The notes beneath the pieces are model-generated. The model worked only from the letters and a program-made list of their open reading frames with translations. It made no database searches and was not told the origin of the DNA. A stretch of 64,000 bases of DNA. It comes from Proteus faecis. Lineage in GTDB: Bacteria > Pseudomonadota > Gammaproteobacteria > Enterobacterales > Enterobacteriaceae. Below, piece after piece: positions 32,601 through 40,121 of this stretch (position 1 is the stretch's first letter; each line of letters begins with the position of its first letter). The stretch covers positions 62,001-126,000 of the forward strand of contig NZ_PENZ01000012.1 of assembly GCF_003144395.1 (NCBI RefSeq). The letters run 5' to 3'. The position numbers and the translations under genes are program-made.

Positions 32601-33711
32601 ATTTCAAATAAAGTAATAAATCATTTAATAATTTTTTATTAAACTGTAGATAGTTATTAATATCATAAAGCTCTAACTTATCGATAATATTTTTAATGTA
32701 TGATGTTTTTTGTCTATTATTCATTTTGTACTCATCAAAAATTAATTTTATTTTATCTTTATATATATCATTACTGTTATCAAATTTTTCATACACCTCA
32801 AAATCAAAATTAATTAATTTATTATTATTCATCATTGCTTCTTGCATATAGGATGGCAATAATGCTTTCAAATTATCACCAACAATCTGTATATTTTTAT
32901 TATCTCTAAAAGAATCAAGAGCCATTTTTATATTTTTCAATGTGTTTTCTAATTTTAATAGAAATAATTCATTCCTCATCTCTTTTTCTTTTAAATGATG
33001 AATAAATTTAATTAGATTGTTAATATGAACTTCTTTATTTGTTGTATTAATTTTTTTTAAATTATTTATATTTTTTATTTTTATAATTTCATTCGCTTCA
33101 CTCTCTCCATCTCCATAAATAGAGTCTAGCAGATTAAAAATACTCTCTTTATAAAAAAGGTCATTTCTTGATATAAATTTAAAACATCCCTCACCGTCAG
33201 TTTGTTTTAATCTGCTTTCATTCTTTTTATTTTCTATTGAACTCATCAATTTATTTAGAGTTGAATATAGCAATAAGAAGTCACCCTTCGTTTTTACATT
33301 ATTTTTCAGATAGATATTAATATATTCTCTTTCATCCACACCATTTTTCATTTTCCGTTGTAAAAACGAGGAAATTTTATTATTAAGATTATAATAGTCT
33401 ATTGTAATTCTATCAGAATTAATAACCTCATTATTTTTCAATGATTTTAAAAAATAAAATTCATTTATTTTATCATACTTATCACAATTCAAAATAAAAT
33501 CACAATTTATTTTAACATTCATTATTTCTTTTATAAAATCAAAGACTTTTTGAAAAAAACCTCTCTTGTTATATGAGAAAATAAAACTCCTATTTATATT
33601 TTCGATTTTATCAATTAAATCCTTTATACCATAATTACCATTACTCATTCCTCCTTTATAATGAATAATATATTTTATATCTTTTAAAGTAGCATCATTA
33701 ATAATAGTCAT
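32599..33711 (-). CDS. Hypothetical protein, A+T-rich orphan beside pta
   Basis: I do not recognise this gene. The start chosen is the ATG at 33711 (MTIINDATLKDIKYI), with AGGAAGGG a few bases upstream; an ATG seven codons earlier lacks a ribosome site. The 370-residue product is rich in Lys, Asn and Ile, appears largely helical, has no signal peptide or membrane segment, and has only a few cysteines (INCDFILNC, GEGCF). Base composition is extreme: sampled 60-nt rows at 32641 and 33061 contain 12 and 13 G+C. That suggests recent horizontal acquisition. It lies downstream of pta but behind pta's terminator. A secreted or toxin-associated role is only a guess from context. Confidence 0.75.
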   Translation of the reverse strand: MTIINDATLKDIKYIIHYKGGMSNGNYGIKDLIDKIENINRSFIFSYNKRGFFQKVFDFIKEIMNVKINCDFILNCDKYDKINEFYFLKSLKNNEVINSDRITIDYYNLNNKISSFLQRKMKNGVDEREYINIYLKNNVKTKGDFLLLYSTLNKLMSSIENKKNESRLKQTDGEGCFKFISRNDLFYKESIFNLLDSIYGDGESEANEIIKIKNINNLKKINTTNKEVHINNLIKFIHHLKEKEMRNELFLLKLENTLKNIKMALDSFRDNKNIQIVGDNLKALLPSYMQEAMMNNNKLINFDFEVYEKFDNSNDIYKDKIKLIFDEYKMNNRQKTSYIKNIIDKLELYDINNYLQFNKKLLNDLLLYLK

Positions 33712-33770
33712 AGTCCCTTCCTCTCTTGTCATTTAAAAATAAAATATTAATATTAACTTTAATACAAAAA

Positions 33771-33794
33771 AAAGCCCTTATTACTAAGGGCTTT
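33771..33794 (-). terminator. Terminator of pta
   Basis: A perfect 10-bp stem AAAGCCCTTA/TAAGGGCTTT (33771-33780 and 33785-33794) with a TTAC loop. On the minus strand it is followed by eight T residues. It separates pta from the orphan gene downstream. Confidence 0.9.
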
Positions 33795-33821
33795 CAATAT
33801 CAAAAAAATAACAAATAAGAT

Positions 33822-36800
33822 TTAGAAATTAACTTTCAGTGTTGCATTAATACCACTTGAGCTTACATCACTATTATATTGACCTTGGTAAGAAATACCG
33901 AAAGTTGTTGATTTGCTTAATTGCGCATCAACACCAAAGCCAACACCAAATAGATTATCCAGTTTACCACCACGTAATGTTGCATCACCGGAATTTGATA
34001 AGAATAGGCGTGATTCAGGGCGATTATCACCAAATAAATGACTTGCAGAAATATCGCCTTTTAAAGCCATATTAACGTTGCCAGCTATAAATGGATATCC
34101 ACCACGTAAACCAATAGTACCGACTTGAATATCTTGTGAATCAGTCTTAGTGGTAAATTTCATATTACCGACATTTTCATTGATATCATCAGTTGATACA
34201 CGCAACCAGCTAAATCCTGCATATGGCTCAATAGCATATTGATTAGTATTAAATTGAGTATAAGCACCTTCTAAGAAGATTTGAGTAATTTTTGCATCAT
34301 AACTTGTAGAGTTATAACCTGCATTTTGTCCTACCCAAAGTGTTCTTTTTGCATCTCTATCTTGGTTAGTATGTGTGAAACCATAATTTAATGAAGCCAC
34401 ATCATACAAATTAGACACCCCATAAGCACCAATATGGATATCATTGCTGTCTATTTTACCGTGTTCATTACCTTTATATTTGGTTGAACCTGCACCAAAG
34501 AAGAGACCCGCTTTCGTATTTTCAGTCACATCAATTTCTGCGCCTAATAACCCTGCATAGAAATCAACATCCATATTGCTATGACCATAATCAGTATTAC
34601 CCCATTGGCCAATACCTGTCATCCAAATACGTGCGTTACTGCTATCCAATGTAGCATAGCGACCTTGACCAATACCCATAGCTTGATCTTTCACTGTACG
34701 AGTTAACCCTAAAACATTTACGACACTCGCACTGTTTGCATTAAGGTACATATCGCTCCCCAATGAATTATAAGTCTTGCTCAGATCTCTTTCATTCATT
34801 GGTAATACTGCATTGAATAAATCGCCACGACCTGTGCTATTCAATGTATTCGCAATAGAGCGACCATTTTCATTGTTAGCAAAAGTGGCTAAAGAGGTAT
34901 TTTCTTTTTTACTTAATGTACCTGTAATTGTGTTGTCTTTTACAGAAACATTTTTATCAAATAACGCATAGTCACTATTTGCAACCACGCTATTATTCGC
35001 TAACATTTTTGTTTTAGTACGATTATCAACTAAATTGTCTGCATTAACGGAACCTGTCGCAACAGTATTGTTCAGATAAATATCTTTTAACTGACCTTCA
35101 TTATCTGCACCAACATCTAAATTTGCCCCTTTATTTAAGGACATATCGCCGACATTAACATCATGCCCAACGGTCACCAAATATGTACCTTTATCATTAA
35201 TATTAATATTAGCTTTATGACTCTCATTTGATGCCAATTGGCCTTGTTGTGTAAAGGTATCGTTATAGCGATCAATAACACTTAATTTACCGCCATTAAC
35301 ATTAACAGCTTCAGTGCCAAACGATTCGGTAAAGCCATATAACGTTCCTTGCTCGACTGTTGTACCGCCACGATAAGTATTATCGCCAGTCATCACCAAT
35401 GTGCCTTCACCTTTCTTAACTAACGCACCATCATATAAACCGGCGTCAATTTTAGCTTGAATAGCATCAGCACGTTTTTGGTAATACTCTTTACGCCATT
35501 TTTCAGCATCTTCTTTACTTACAATATGCGAGGTTGGATCTGGATTACCATCATTGATAACAAAATCCGTTCCTAGATTATAATCACCACCAGCAGCAAT
35601 GCCTTTATCTGTATATTCCTTCAGCCATGCGAGATCTTCTTGTTCACGTAAATCTAATGCGGTTTGTGAAATATCATTTGTCCAGACATCAAGCGGTGTC
35701 ATGCTTAAGTTATATTCAAATTTACCTAAGAATTGCCCCGGACCATACATCCCTTTATCTAAATCTGGTGTACCCCAACCATAACGCACATCCGGCGTAC
35801 CTTCAGCCGCAGTCCAGCTATCATATAAAGATCCATCTGGGTTATGATGGTTGGCCGTTGTAAACATCACATCACGCACTTGCATCGCATTCATAGAGCC
35901 GTAACGAGACATTAATACGCCCATTGCACCAGTCACATGAGGTGCAGCCATGGATGTACCACTAAAGGTATCCCAACCTGCATTTCCCTCTTCATCAACA
36001 ACTGACGAATAAATGTAACGACCCGGAGCAACCACCGTCCACCATTTCGCATTCCCTGCTTCATTAAAGATTTTTTCTAATTCATAACCTGACTTGTCGG
36101 CATTCTGTTTAAGACCGGCAACAGCGATCCAATGTTTTTCTGCTTCAGGATTAAAATAAGGATAAAGAGGACGATAATAAGGCTGGGCAAAATCGCGATT
36201 ACCGGTTGTAAAGACTTGAACAACATTTGTGCCTTTTACTGCATCATAAGCGGCATCAACAAAGGATGGTTTATCACCATAGACTTTTTTAAAGTAGAAA
36301 TATTCGTATTCTGTTTGTGCAGTAGTATCTACAGGCATATGTTCGGTGGTATTACCACCATCTGGGCCTTTCGTCGGAACTGTATTAATAATTCGAGGGT
36401 TAGTACCCCAGCTATTATTAATCACCTGAGCGCCTGCATCAACCATCGCTTTCCAACCAGTATAGAAATAGGTGTAATCTTGATAAGGGCCGTAGTTATT
36501 GCTATCTGTTGCCCCCGTATTTCCTAAATAAACATCAGCACCCCATGCAACCCCATGCATGCCATTACCGTCACGGCTTGCGCCTACCGTGCCTGTCACG
36601 TGTGTTCCGTGTGTATCATTCACACCTTTGATCCAGCCTCCATCAACATCAAAGGCTTGACCTTTTTCATAATGCCCGCCCAATTTTTGAGGATAGCGCA
36701 TACCTGTTGAACCATATTGGCCTTTGGCTTTAACAGCATGGAAACGCGCATCATTTAATTCAGGATGTGATAATAATGCACCTGAGTCCATCACACCGAT

Positions 36801-37052
36801 TTTGGCACCTTGCCCATGAAAACCAAGCGCATAAGCACTAGAGGCATTCATCGCAGCAAGTCCCCAGTCTTTTTGATACTCTTGGCTTTCCCAACTTTTT
36901 GTATCACCTATTTGCCCAGCTTCTGAATATGCCACAGAATATCCAGAAAAAAGCAACGCTGATGCAACAAGAGAAAGTTGGAATACATTTTTATTTATTT
37001 TATTTTTTTTATTCATTTTGTGATGATGACTTAAAGCTATTTCTTTGTTCAT
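33822..37052 (-). CDS. pta: Subtilisin-like autotransporter, Proteus toxic agglutinin type
   Basis: A 1076-residue type Va autotransporter: long signal peptide (to about residue 42), S8 protease passenger, and C-terminal beta-barrel (about 800-1076, ending LKVNF). The catalytic triad is visible as Asp89 (VMDSG), His148 (DTHGTH) and Ser367 (SGTSMAAPH). An autotransporter-associated repeat, LVKKGEGTLVMTGDNTYRGG, is near 545. AAGG precedes the ATG at 37052. Domain order, length and triad fit Proteus toxic agglutinin, a P. mirabilis protease that autoaggregates bacteria and damages host cells. The symbol is unrelated to phosphate acetyltransferase. It is flanked by housekeeping genes, so acquisition is likely. 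Naming as Pta is from memory of the published protein. Confidence 0.88.
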   Translation of the reverse strand: MNKEIALSHHHKMNKKNKINKNVFQLSLVASALLFSGYSVAYSEAGQIGDTKSWESQEYQKDWGLAAMNASSAYALGFHGQGAKIGVMDSGALLSHPELNDARFHAVKAKGQYGSTGMRYPQKLGGHYEKGQAFDVDGGWIKGVNDTHGTHVTGTVGASRDGNGMHGVAWGADVYLGNTGATDSNNYGPYQDYTYFYTGWKAMVDAGAQVINNSWGTNPRIINTVPTKGPDGGNTTEHMPVDTTAQTEYEYFYFKKVYGDKPSFVDAAYDAVKGTNVVQVFTTGNRDFAQPYYRPLYPYFNPEAEKHWIAVAGLKQNADKSGYELEKIFNEAGNAKWWTVVAPGRYIYSSVVDEEGNAGWDTFSGTSMAAPHVTGAMGVLMSRYGSMNAMQVRDVMFTTANHHNPDGSLYDSWTAAEGTPDVRYGWGTPDLDKGMYGPGQFLGKFEYNLSMTPLDVWTNDISQTALDLREQEDLAWLKEYTDKGIAAGGDYNLGTDFVINDGNPDPTSHIVSKEDAEKWRKEYYQKRADAIQAKIDAGLYDGALVKKGEGTLVMTGDNTYRGGTTVEQGTLYGFTESFGTEAVNVNGGKLSVIDRYNDTFTQQGQLASNESHKANININDKGTYLVTVGHDVNVGDMSLNKGANLDVGADNEGQLKDIYLNNTVATGSVNADNLVDNRTKTKMLANNSVVANSDYALFDKNVSVKDNTITGTLSKKENTSLATFANNENGRSIANTLNSTGRGDLFNAVLPMNERDLSKTYNSLGSDMYLNANSASVVNVLGLTRTVKDQAMGIGQGRYATLDSSNARIWMTGIGQWGNTDYGHSNMDVDFYAGLLGAEIDVTENTKAGLFFGAGSTKYKGNEHGKIDSNDIHIGAYGVSNLYDVASLNYGFTHTNQDRDAKRTLWVGQNAGYNSTSYDAKITQIFLEGAYTQFNTNQYAIEPYAGFSWLRVSTDDINENVGNMKFTTKTDSQDIQVGTIGLRGGYPFIAGNVNMALKGDISASHLFGDNRPESRLFLSNSGDATLRGGKLDNLFGVGFGVDAQLSKSTTFGISYQGQYNSDVSSSGINATLKVNF

Positions 37053-37502
37053 TCTGTACCTTCAGTTATATTAAAATTTAATAACATTAATTAAGGATCA
37101 AAAATAAAAGACGTGAAGATTCTCTAGTTTCTAGAAAAATAATTACTTGAAGGGCATCTCAAAAATATGATTTAACACCATAAAAATAGATAGATTGACT
37201 ACATAATCACAAATTAATAGATAGATTAAACAAGAACAGAACACTTTTTATTATATTACAAACAAGCAAAATTAACCTATTTCAATATTAGCCTCATTAA
37301 TGACAATATTTAAGTCAACTAAACAAAGAGAACTTAAATAAATAAACAAAATATCAAATTGATTAACAATTTGTTTTTAAGAATACTTACCTCTATTTAA
37401 CTTTAGTCTAAAAAAACAATCTAGATTATTTTTAATATAAAAAAACAGTATCTTTATTTTAAAAATACTGTTTTTCTTTTAATTGAATGTTACTACTGTT
37501 CT
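37053..37502. other. pta upstream region
   Basis: 450 bp of very A+T-rich DNA between the pta start and the ftsP stop. It contains the ftsP terminator at the right edge and a small inverted repeat CAAATTG/CAATTTG (37355-37361, 37367-37373) that could be an operator. The pta promoter must be here; I cannot assign -35/-10 elements reliably. No gene seen. Confidence 0.55.
37441..37475 (-). terminator. Terminator of ftsP
   Basis: AAAAACAGTAT (37441-37451) pairs with ATACTGTTTTT (37465-37475), an 11-bp stem with A and T runs, 28 nt past the ftsP stop. It works in either orientation and isolates pta from ftsP. Confidence 0.75.
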
Positions 37503-38921
37503 TTATTCTAAAGGCGTGACTTCCATTTGACCTACCATACCTTTATCTGCATTTTCTAATAACTGGCTATAATACAGGAAAGGGAAATGCGAATAAGAAG
37601 GCTGTTTTAGTTCCACTAGCAATTCACTTTGATTCTCAATCCAAACAGTATCTTTCCAACCAAAATCGGCGGGTGCAGGTTTCTGACCATTATGATTAAT
37701 CACTTTAAAACGGGCACCTTCAATATGGAATGGTTGCGGTGTCGGTACTGTTACAAGCCAACGCTCCCAGCCATTTTGCTTACCCACTAAATCAATTCTT
37801 GAAAGTTCCCAACGAGCATTATTTATTCCCGGTGGACTGTTATGCAGTTGAATAGTTCTAGGCTGAATAGAGGTAGTAATTTGTGTATCATCTACCGCTA
37901 ATTGCGTAGGAACTTTGTCTGTCATTAATGACATTAATCCGGTTGGTTTAATAGTTAGTATATTGGTATTACGTAATAAATCAGAAGGCTCAAAAATACC
38001 ACGGAGCCTATCCATAAAGCCGGCACTTTGCCCTGCGGTAATGGTGACGTCACCACCTTCAGACATATCAACCAATATTTCACGTCGCTCCCCAGGAGCC
38101 ATTGGAATTGATTTCAATTCTACAGGGGATGTTAATAACCCCTGATCAGAAGCGATAAGGTAAAGTGAACGACCATCATTTGCAGTGAGTTCATAACGAC
38201 GAGCATTAGATGCATTAACTAAACGTAAGCGGATCCAACCTCTAGAAACTTCAATATAAGGATCTTCACGTCCATTAACTAGCAATGTATCACCATAGAA
38301 GCCATCACTAGCAGCTTCTTTGTCGTATTGTGGCGTGCCAAAATTATCAATCCGTTTATCTTGAATAATGATCGGAAAATCATTCACTCCATAATGTTTT
38401 GGTAGCGGTAGGGATTTGCTCTCTTCATCTTCCACAATCCACATTCCGACCAATCCATTATAAACATGAGGAGCCATTTTAAACGGCGTATTGGCGTGAT
38501 ACCAACATGTTGTTGCTTTCTGACGAATAGGCAATACCGGCGACCAATAAGCTCCAGGTGACATTAGTCTTGCAGCCCCGCCGACTTGAGTGCCCGGAAC
38601 TAATAAGCCACTTACCGTCATTGATACCGCTTCATTAAGGCGGTTACTATAAATCAGTTTTATATCATCGCCACTTTTGACTTTGATTGTCGGTCCCGGA
38701 GTTGAGCCATTGATCCCCCAAACTTCCGCTTTTTGAGTACCATTAAACGCCCAATGCACATTTTGCAAAGTTAAGAACAGTGGCTGACCACGACGCGATT
38801 CCAACAATGGCGGTATAGGTAATTTTTTATCATTAACTGATTCAGCACGAACAGAAGATATAGAGCCCAGACATACCGCTAAGCCTGTAGCCTGAATAAA
38901 CTGGCGACGACTAAATGACAT
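37503..38921 (-). CDS. ftsP: Cell division protein FtsP (SufI)
   Basis: Periplasmic multicopper-oxidase-like protein that stabilises the divisome under stress. The 472-residue product (E. coli SufI 470) begins with a twin-arginine signal MSFSRRQFIQATGLAVCLGS. Cupredoxin segments follow (WGINGSTPGPTIKV, WYHANTPFKMAPHVYNGLVGMW). The HxH copper-ligand pairs of true oxidases are largely absent, as is normal for this structural, non-enzymatic protein. It lies downstream of plsC, as in E. coli, with an ERIC element in the gap. Confidence 0.94.
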   Translation of the reverse strand: MSFSRRQFIQATGLAVCLGSISSVRAESVNDKKLPIPPLLESRRGQPLFLTLQNVHWAFNGTQKAEVWGINGSTPGPTIKVKSGDDIKLIYSNRLNEAVSMTVSGLLVPGTQVGGAARLMSPGAYWSPVLPIRQKATTCWYHANTPFKMAPHVYNGLVGMWIVEDEESKSLPLPKHYGVNDFPIIIQDKRIDNFGTPQYDKEAASDGFYGDTLLVNGREDPYIEVSRGWIRLRLVNASNARRYELTANDGRSLYLIASDQGLLTSPVELKSIPMAPGERREILVDMSEGGDVTITAGQSAGFMDRLRGIFEPSDLLRNTNILTIKPTGLMSLMTDKVPTQLAVDDTQITTSIQPRTIQLHNSPPGINNARWELSRIDLVGKQNGWERWLVTVPTPQPFHIEGARFKVINHNGQKPAPADFGWKDTVWIENQSELLVELKQPSYSHFPFLYYSQLLENADKGMVGQMEVTPLE

Positions 38922-39080
38922 ACTTTCTCCGCAACAAAATACAAATATTCCTATTGCATAATCAAAATGCTGTGACAGGAAAAAAGCTGCTGTGATTTAA
39001 AGACAAAAGGACTTAAATGAAATTACGGGAGCATAATAGCGCGGATGTGACATAAATCCTAAAAATAGTTGATAACCAGC

Positions 39081-39115
39081 ACGCTAAATAATTCAAAATG
39101 CAGCTAGGCAACAAC
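39081..39115 (+). repeat. Partial ERIC-like left end
   Basis: CTAAATAATTCAAAATGCAG followed by CTAGGCAACAAC matches the left arm of the adjacent ERIC element (CTAAATAATTTAAGGTGCAA, CTAGGCGACAAG) about 57 bp away. It lacks the core and right arm, so it looks like a truncated copy. Confidence 0.6.
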
Positions 39116-39130
39116 TGGAATACATAAAAA

Positions 39131-39259
39131 TATATACTCTAAATAATTTAAGGTGCAACTAGGCGACAAGTGAGTGAGTCGCTAGTCACATACATAAGTG
39201 TGTGACTAGTGCAAATGAGCTTAGTCAACAACGTTGCACCTTAAAGTATGACGAATATA
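39131..39259 (+). repeat. ERIC (intergenic repeat unit) element
   Basis: About 129 bp with the ERIC layout: left arm TACTCTAAATAATTTAAGGT, GCAACTAGGCGACAAGTGAG, a central palindrome, and right arm GTTGCACCTTAAAGTATGAC. The arms are inverted complements, so the transcript folds into a long hairpin. The central ERIC core is diverged (CTAGTCACA/TGTGACTAG in place of the usual CCCC/GGGG pair) but base-pairing is kept by matched changes. ERIC elements are non-autonomous repeats of enterobacteria. Confidence 0.85.
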
Positions 39260-39306
39260 TGAAGATCAGGCTTATATTCGTACTAACAAAGAAACTAAAA
39301 GAAGTA

Positions 39307-40056
39307 TTAATTTAACTTACCGGGAAAATCACGTTTATTCATTTCTTCAACTTCTCTGTCTAGCTCTTCAATTTTCGCTTTCATAATTTGACGACAATCT
39401 TCTGCTAATTCTCGAACTTGATCTTTGGTGTATTTTGAAACATCAATTGGAGGTAACATTTCAACAATAACATAGCCATTATTCCAACGGTTTAGCTTGA
39501 TTTTACCCTGCGTTGTTGAAACACAAACAGGAATAATCGGTACCCCCGCTTGAATGGCAGCATGGAATGCCCCCGTTTTAAACGGTAATAATCCACGGCC
39601 ACGGCTACGAGTTCCTTCTGGGAACATCCAAACAGAAATCTTCTTCGATTTAATTTGATCAGCAACTTGTGAAATAGTGCCATGCGCTTTAGAGCGATTT
39701 GCTCTATCAATTAAAATATTCCCCGTGATCCAATACAATTGACCAAAAAAAGGAATAAAAATTAAGCTTTTTTTACCTACTGTAACGGTATTAGGTTGAA
39801 CCGCATTTGACATCGTTACCATATCAAAATTATTTTGATGATTTCCGATATAAATACTTGGACCATAACTTTTTGCTTCTTTTGGAAAGCGCTCAACGAG
39901 TTTGATACCAAAAATAGTAGATAACTTGCCGAATAAGCGTCCATAAGTCATTACATGCTTAGGATTTCTTGGTGAAAACATGCAATAAATCATCCCAAAC
40001 GTCACCACAATAATGGTGTAAAGAATGACAATGATGCCTCGAATAATGGCTAACAT
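39307..40056 (-). CDS. plsC: 1-acyl-sn-glycerol-3-phosphate acyltransferase
   Basis: Inner-membrane enzyme that acylates lysophosphatidic acid to phosphatidic acid. From the ATG at 40056 (MLAIIRGIIVILYTI, matching the family start) it is 249 residues (E. coli 245); an ATG 14 codons earlier is less likely. Acyltransferase motif I NHQNNFD (HX4D) and motif III FPEGTRSRG are intact. An N-terminal hydrophobic helix anchors it. It follows parC by about 65 bp, as in E. coli. Confidence 0.96.
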   Translation of the reverse strand: MLAIIRGIIVILYTIIVVTFGMIYCMFSPRNPKHVMTYGRLFGKLSTIFGIKLVERFPKEAKSYGPSIYIGNHQNNFDMVTMSNAVQPNTVTVGKKSLIFIPFFGQLYWITGNILIDRANRSKAHGTISQVADQIKSKKISVWMFPEGTRSRGRGLLPFKTGAFHAAIQAGVPIIPVCVSTTQGKIKLNRWNNGYVIVEMLPPIDVSKYTKDQVRELAEDCRQIMKAKIEELDREVEEMNKRDFPGKLN

Positions 40057-40078
40057 AAGTTTTAGCGTCCTAAATAGA

Positions 40079-40099
40079 AGTGGGTCAACCAGACCCACT
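40079..40099 (-). terminator. Hairpin between parC and plsC
   Basis: A perfect 8-bp stem AGTGGGTC/GACCCACT (40079-40086 and 40092-40099) lies in the 65-bp parC-plsC gap. The T-tract on the minus strand is poor, so it may be a partial terminator or attenuator. Confidence 0.4.
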
Positions 40100-40121
40100 C
40101 AATATCAATTAAGTATTAGAT

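Larger units (their letters stand above)
38922..39306. other. ftsP-plsC intergenic region with ERIC repeat
   Basis: 385 bp that holds a complete ERIC-type element and a shorter piece resembling its left end. The remainder, about 38922-39070, should contain the ftsP promoter but shows no element I can assign. Confidence 0.6.

Noticed and set aside
36132-36527. 131-codon plus-strand ORF
   Set aside because: Antisense to the protease domain of pta, with no ribosome site and Cys/Ile-rich nonsense composition; it is a shadow of the real gene.
39131-39259. Insertion sequence or tRNA-like element
   Set aside because: Too short for a transposase, no target duplication recognised, and the arms match the known ERIC layout.
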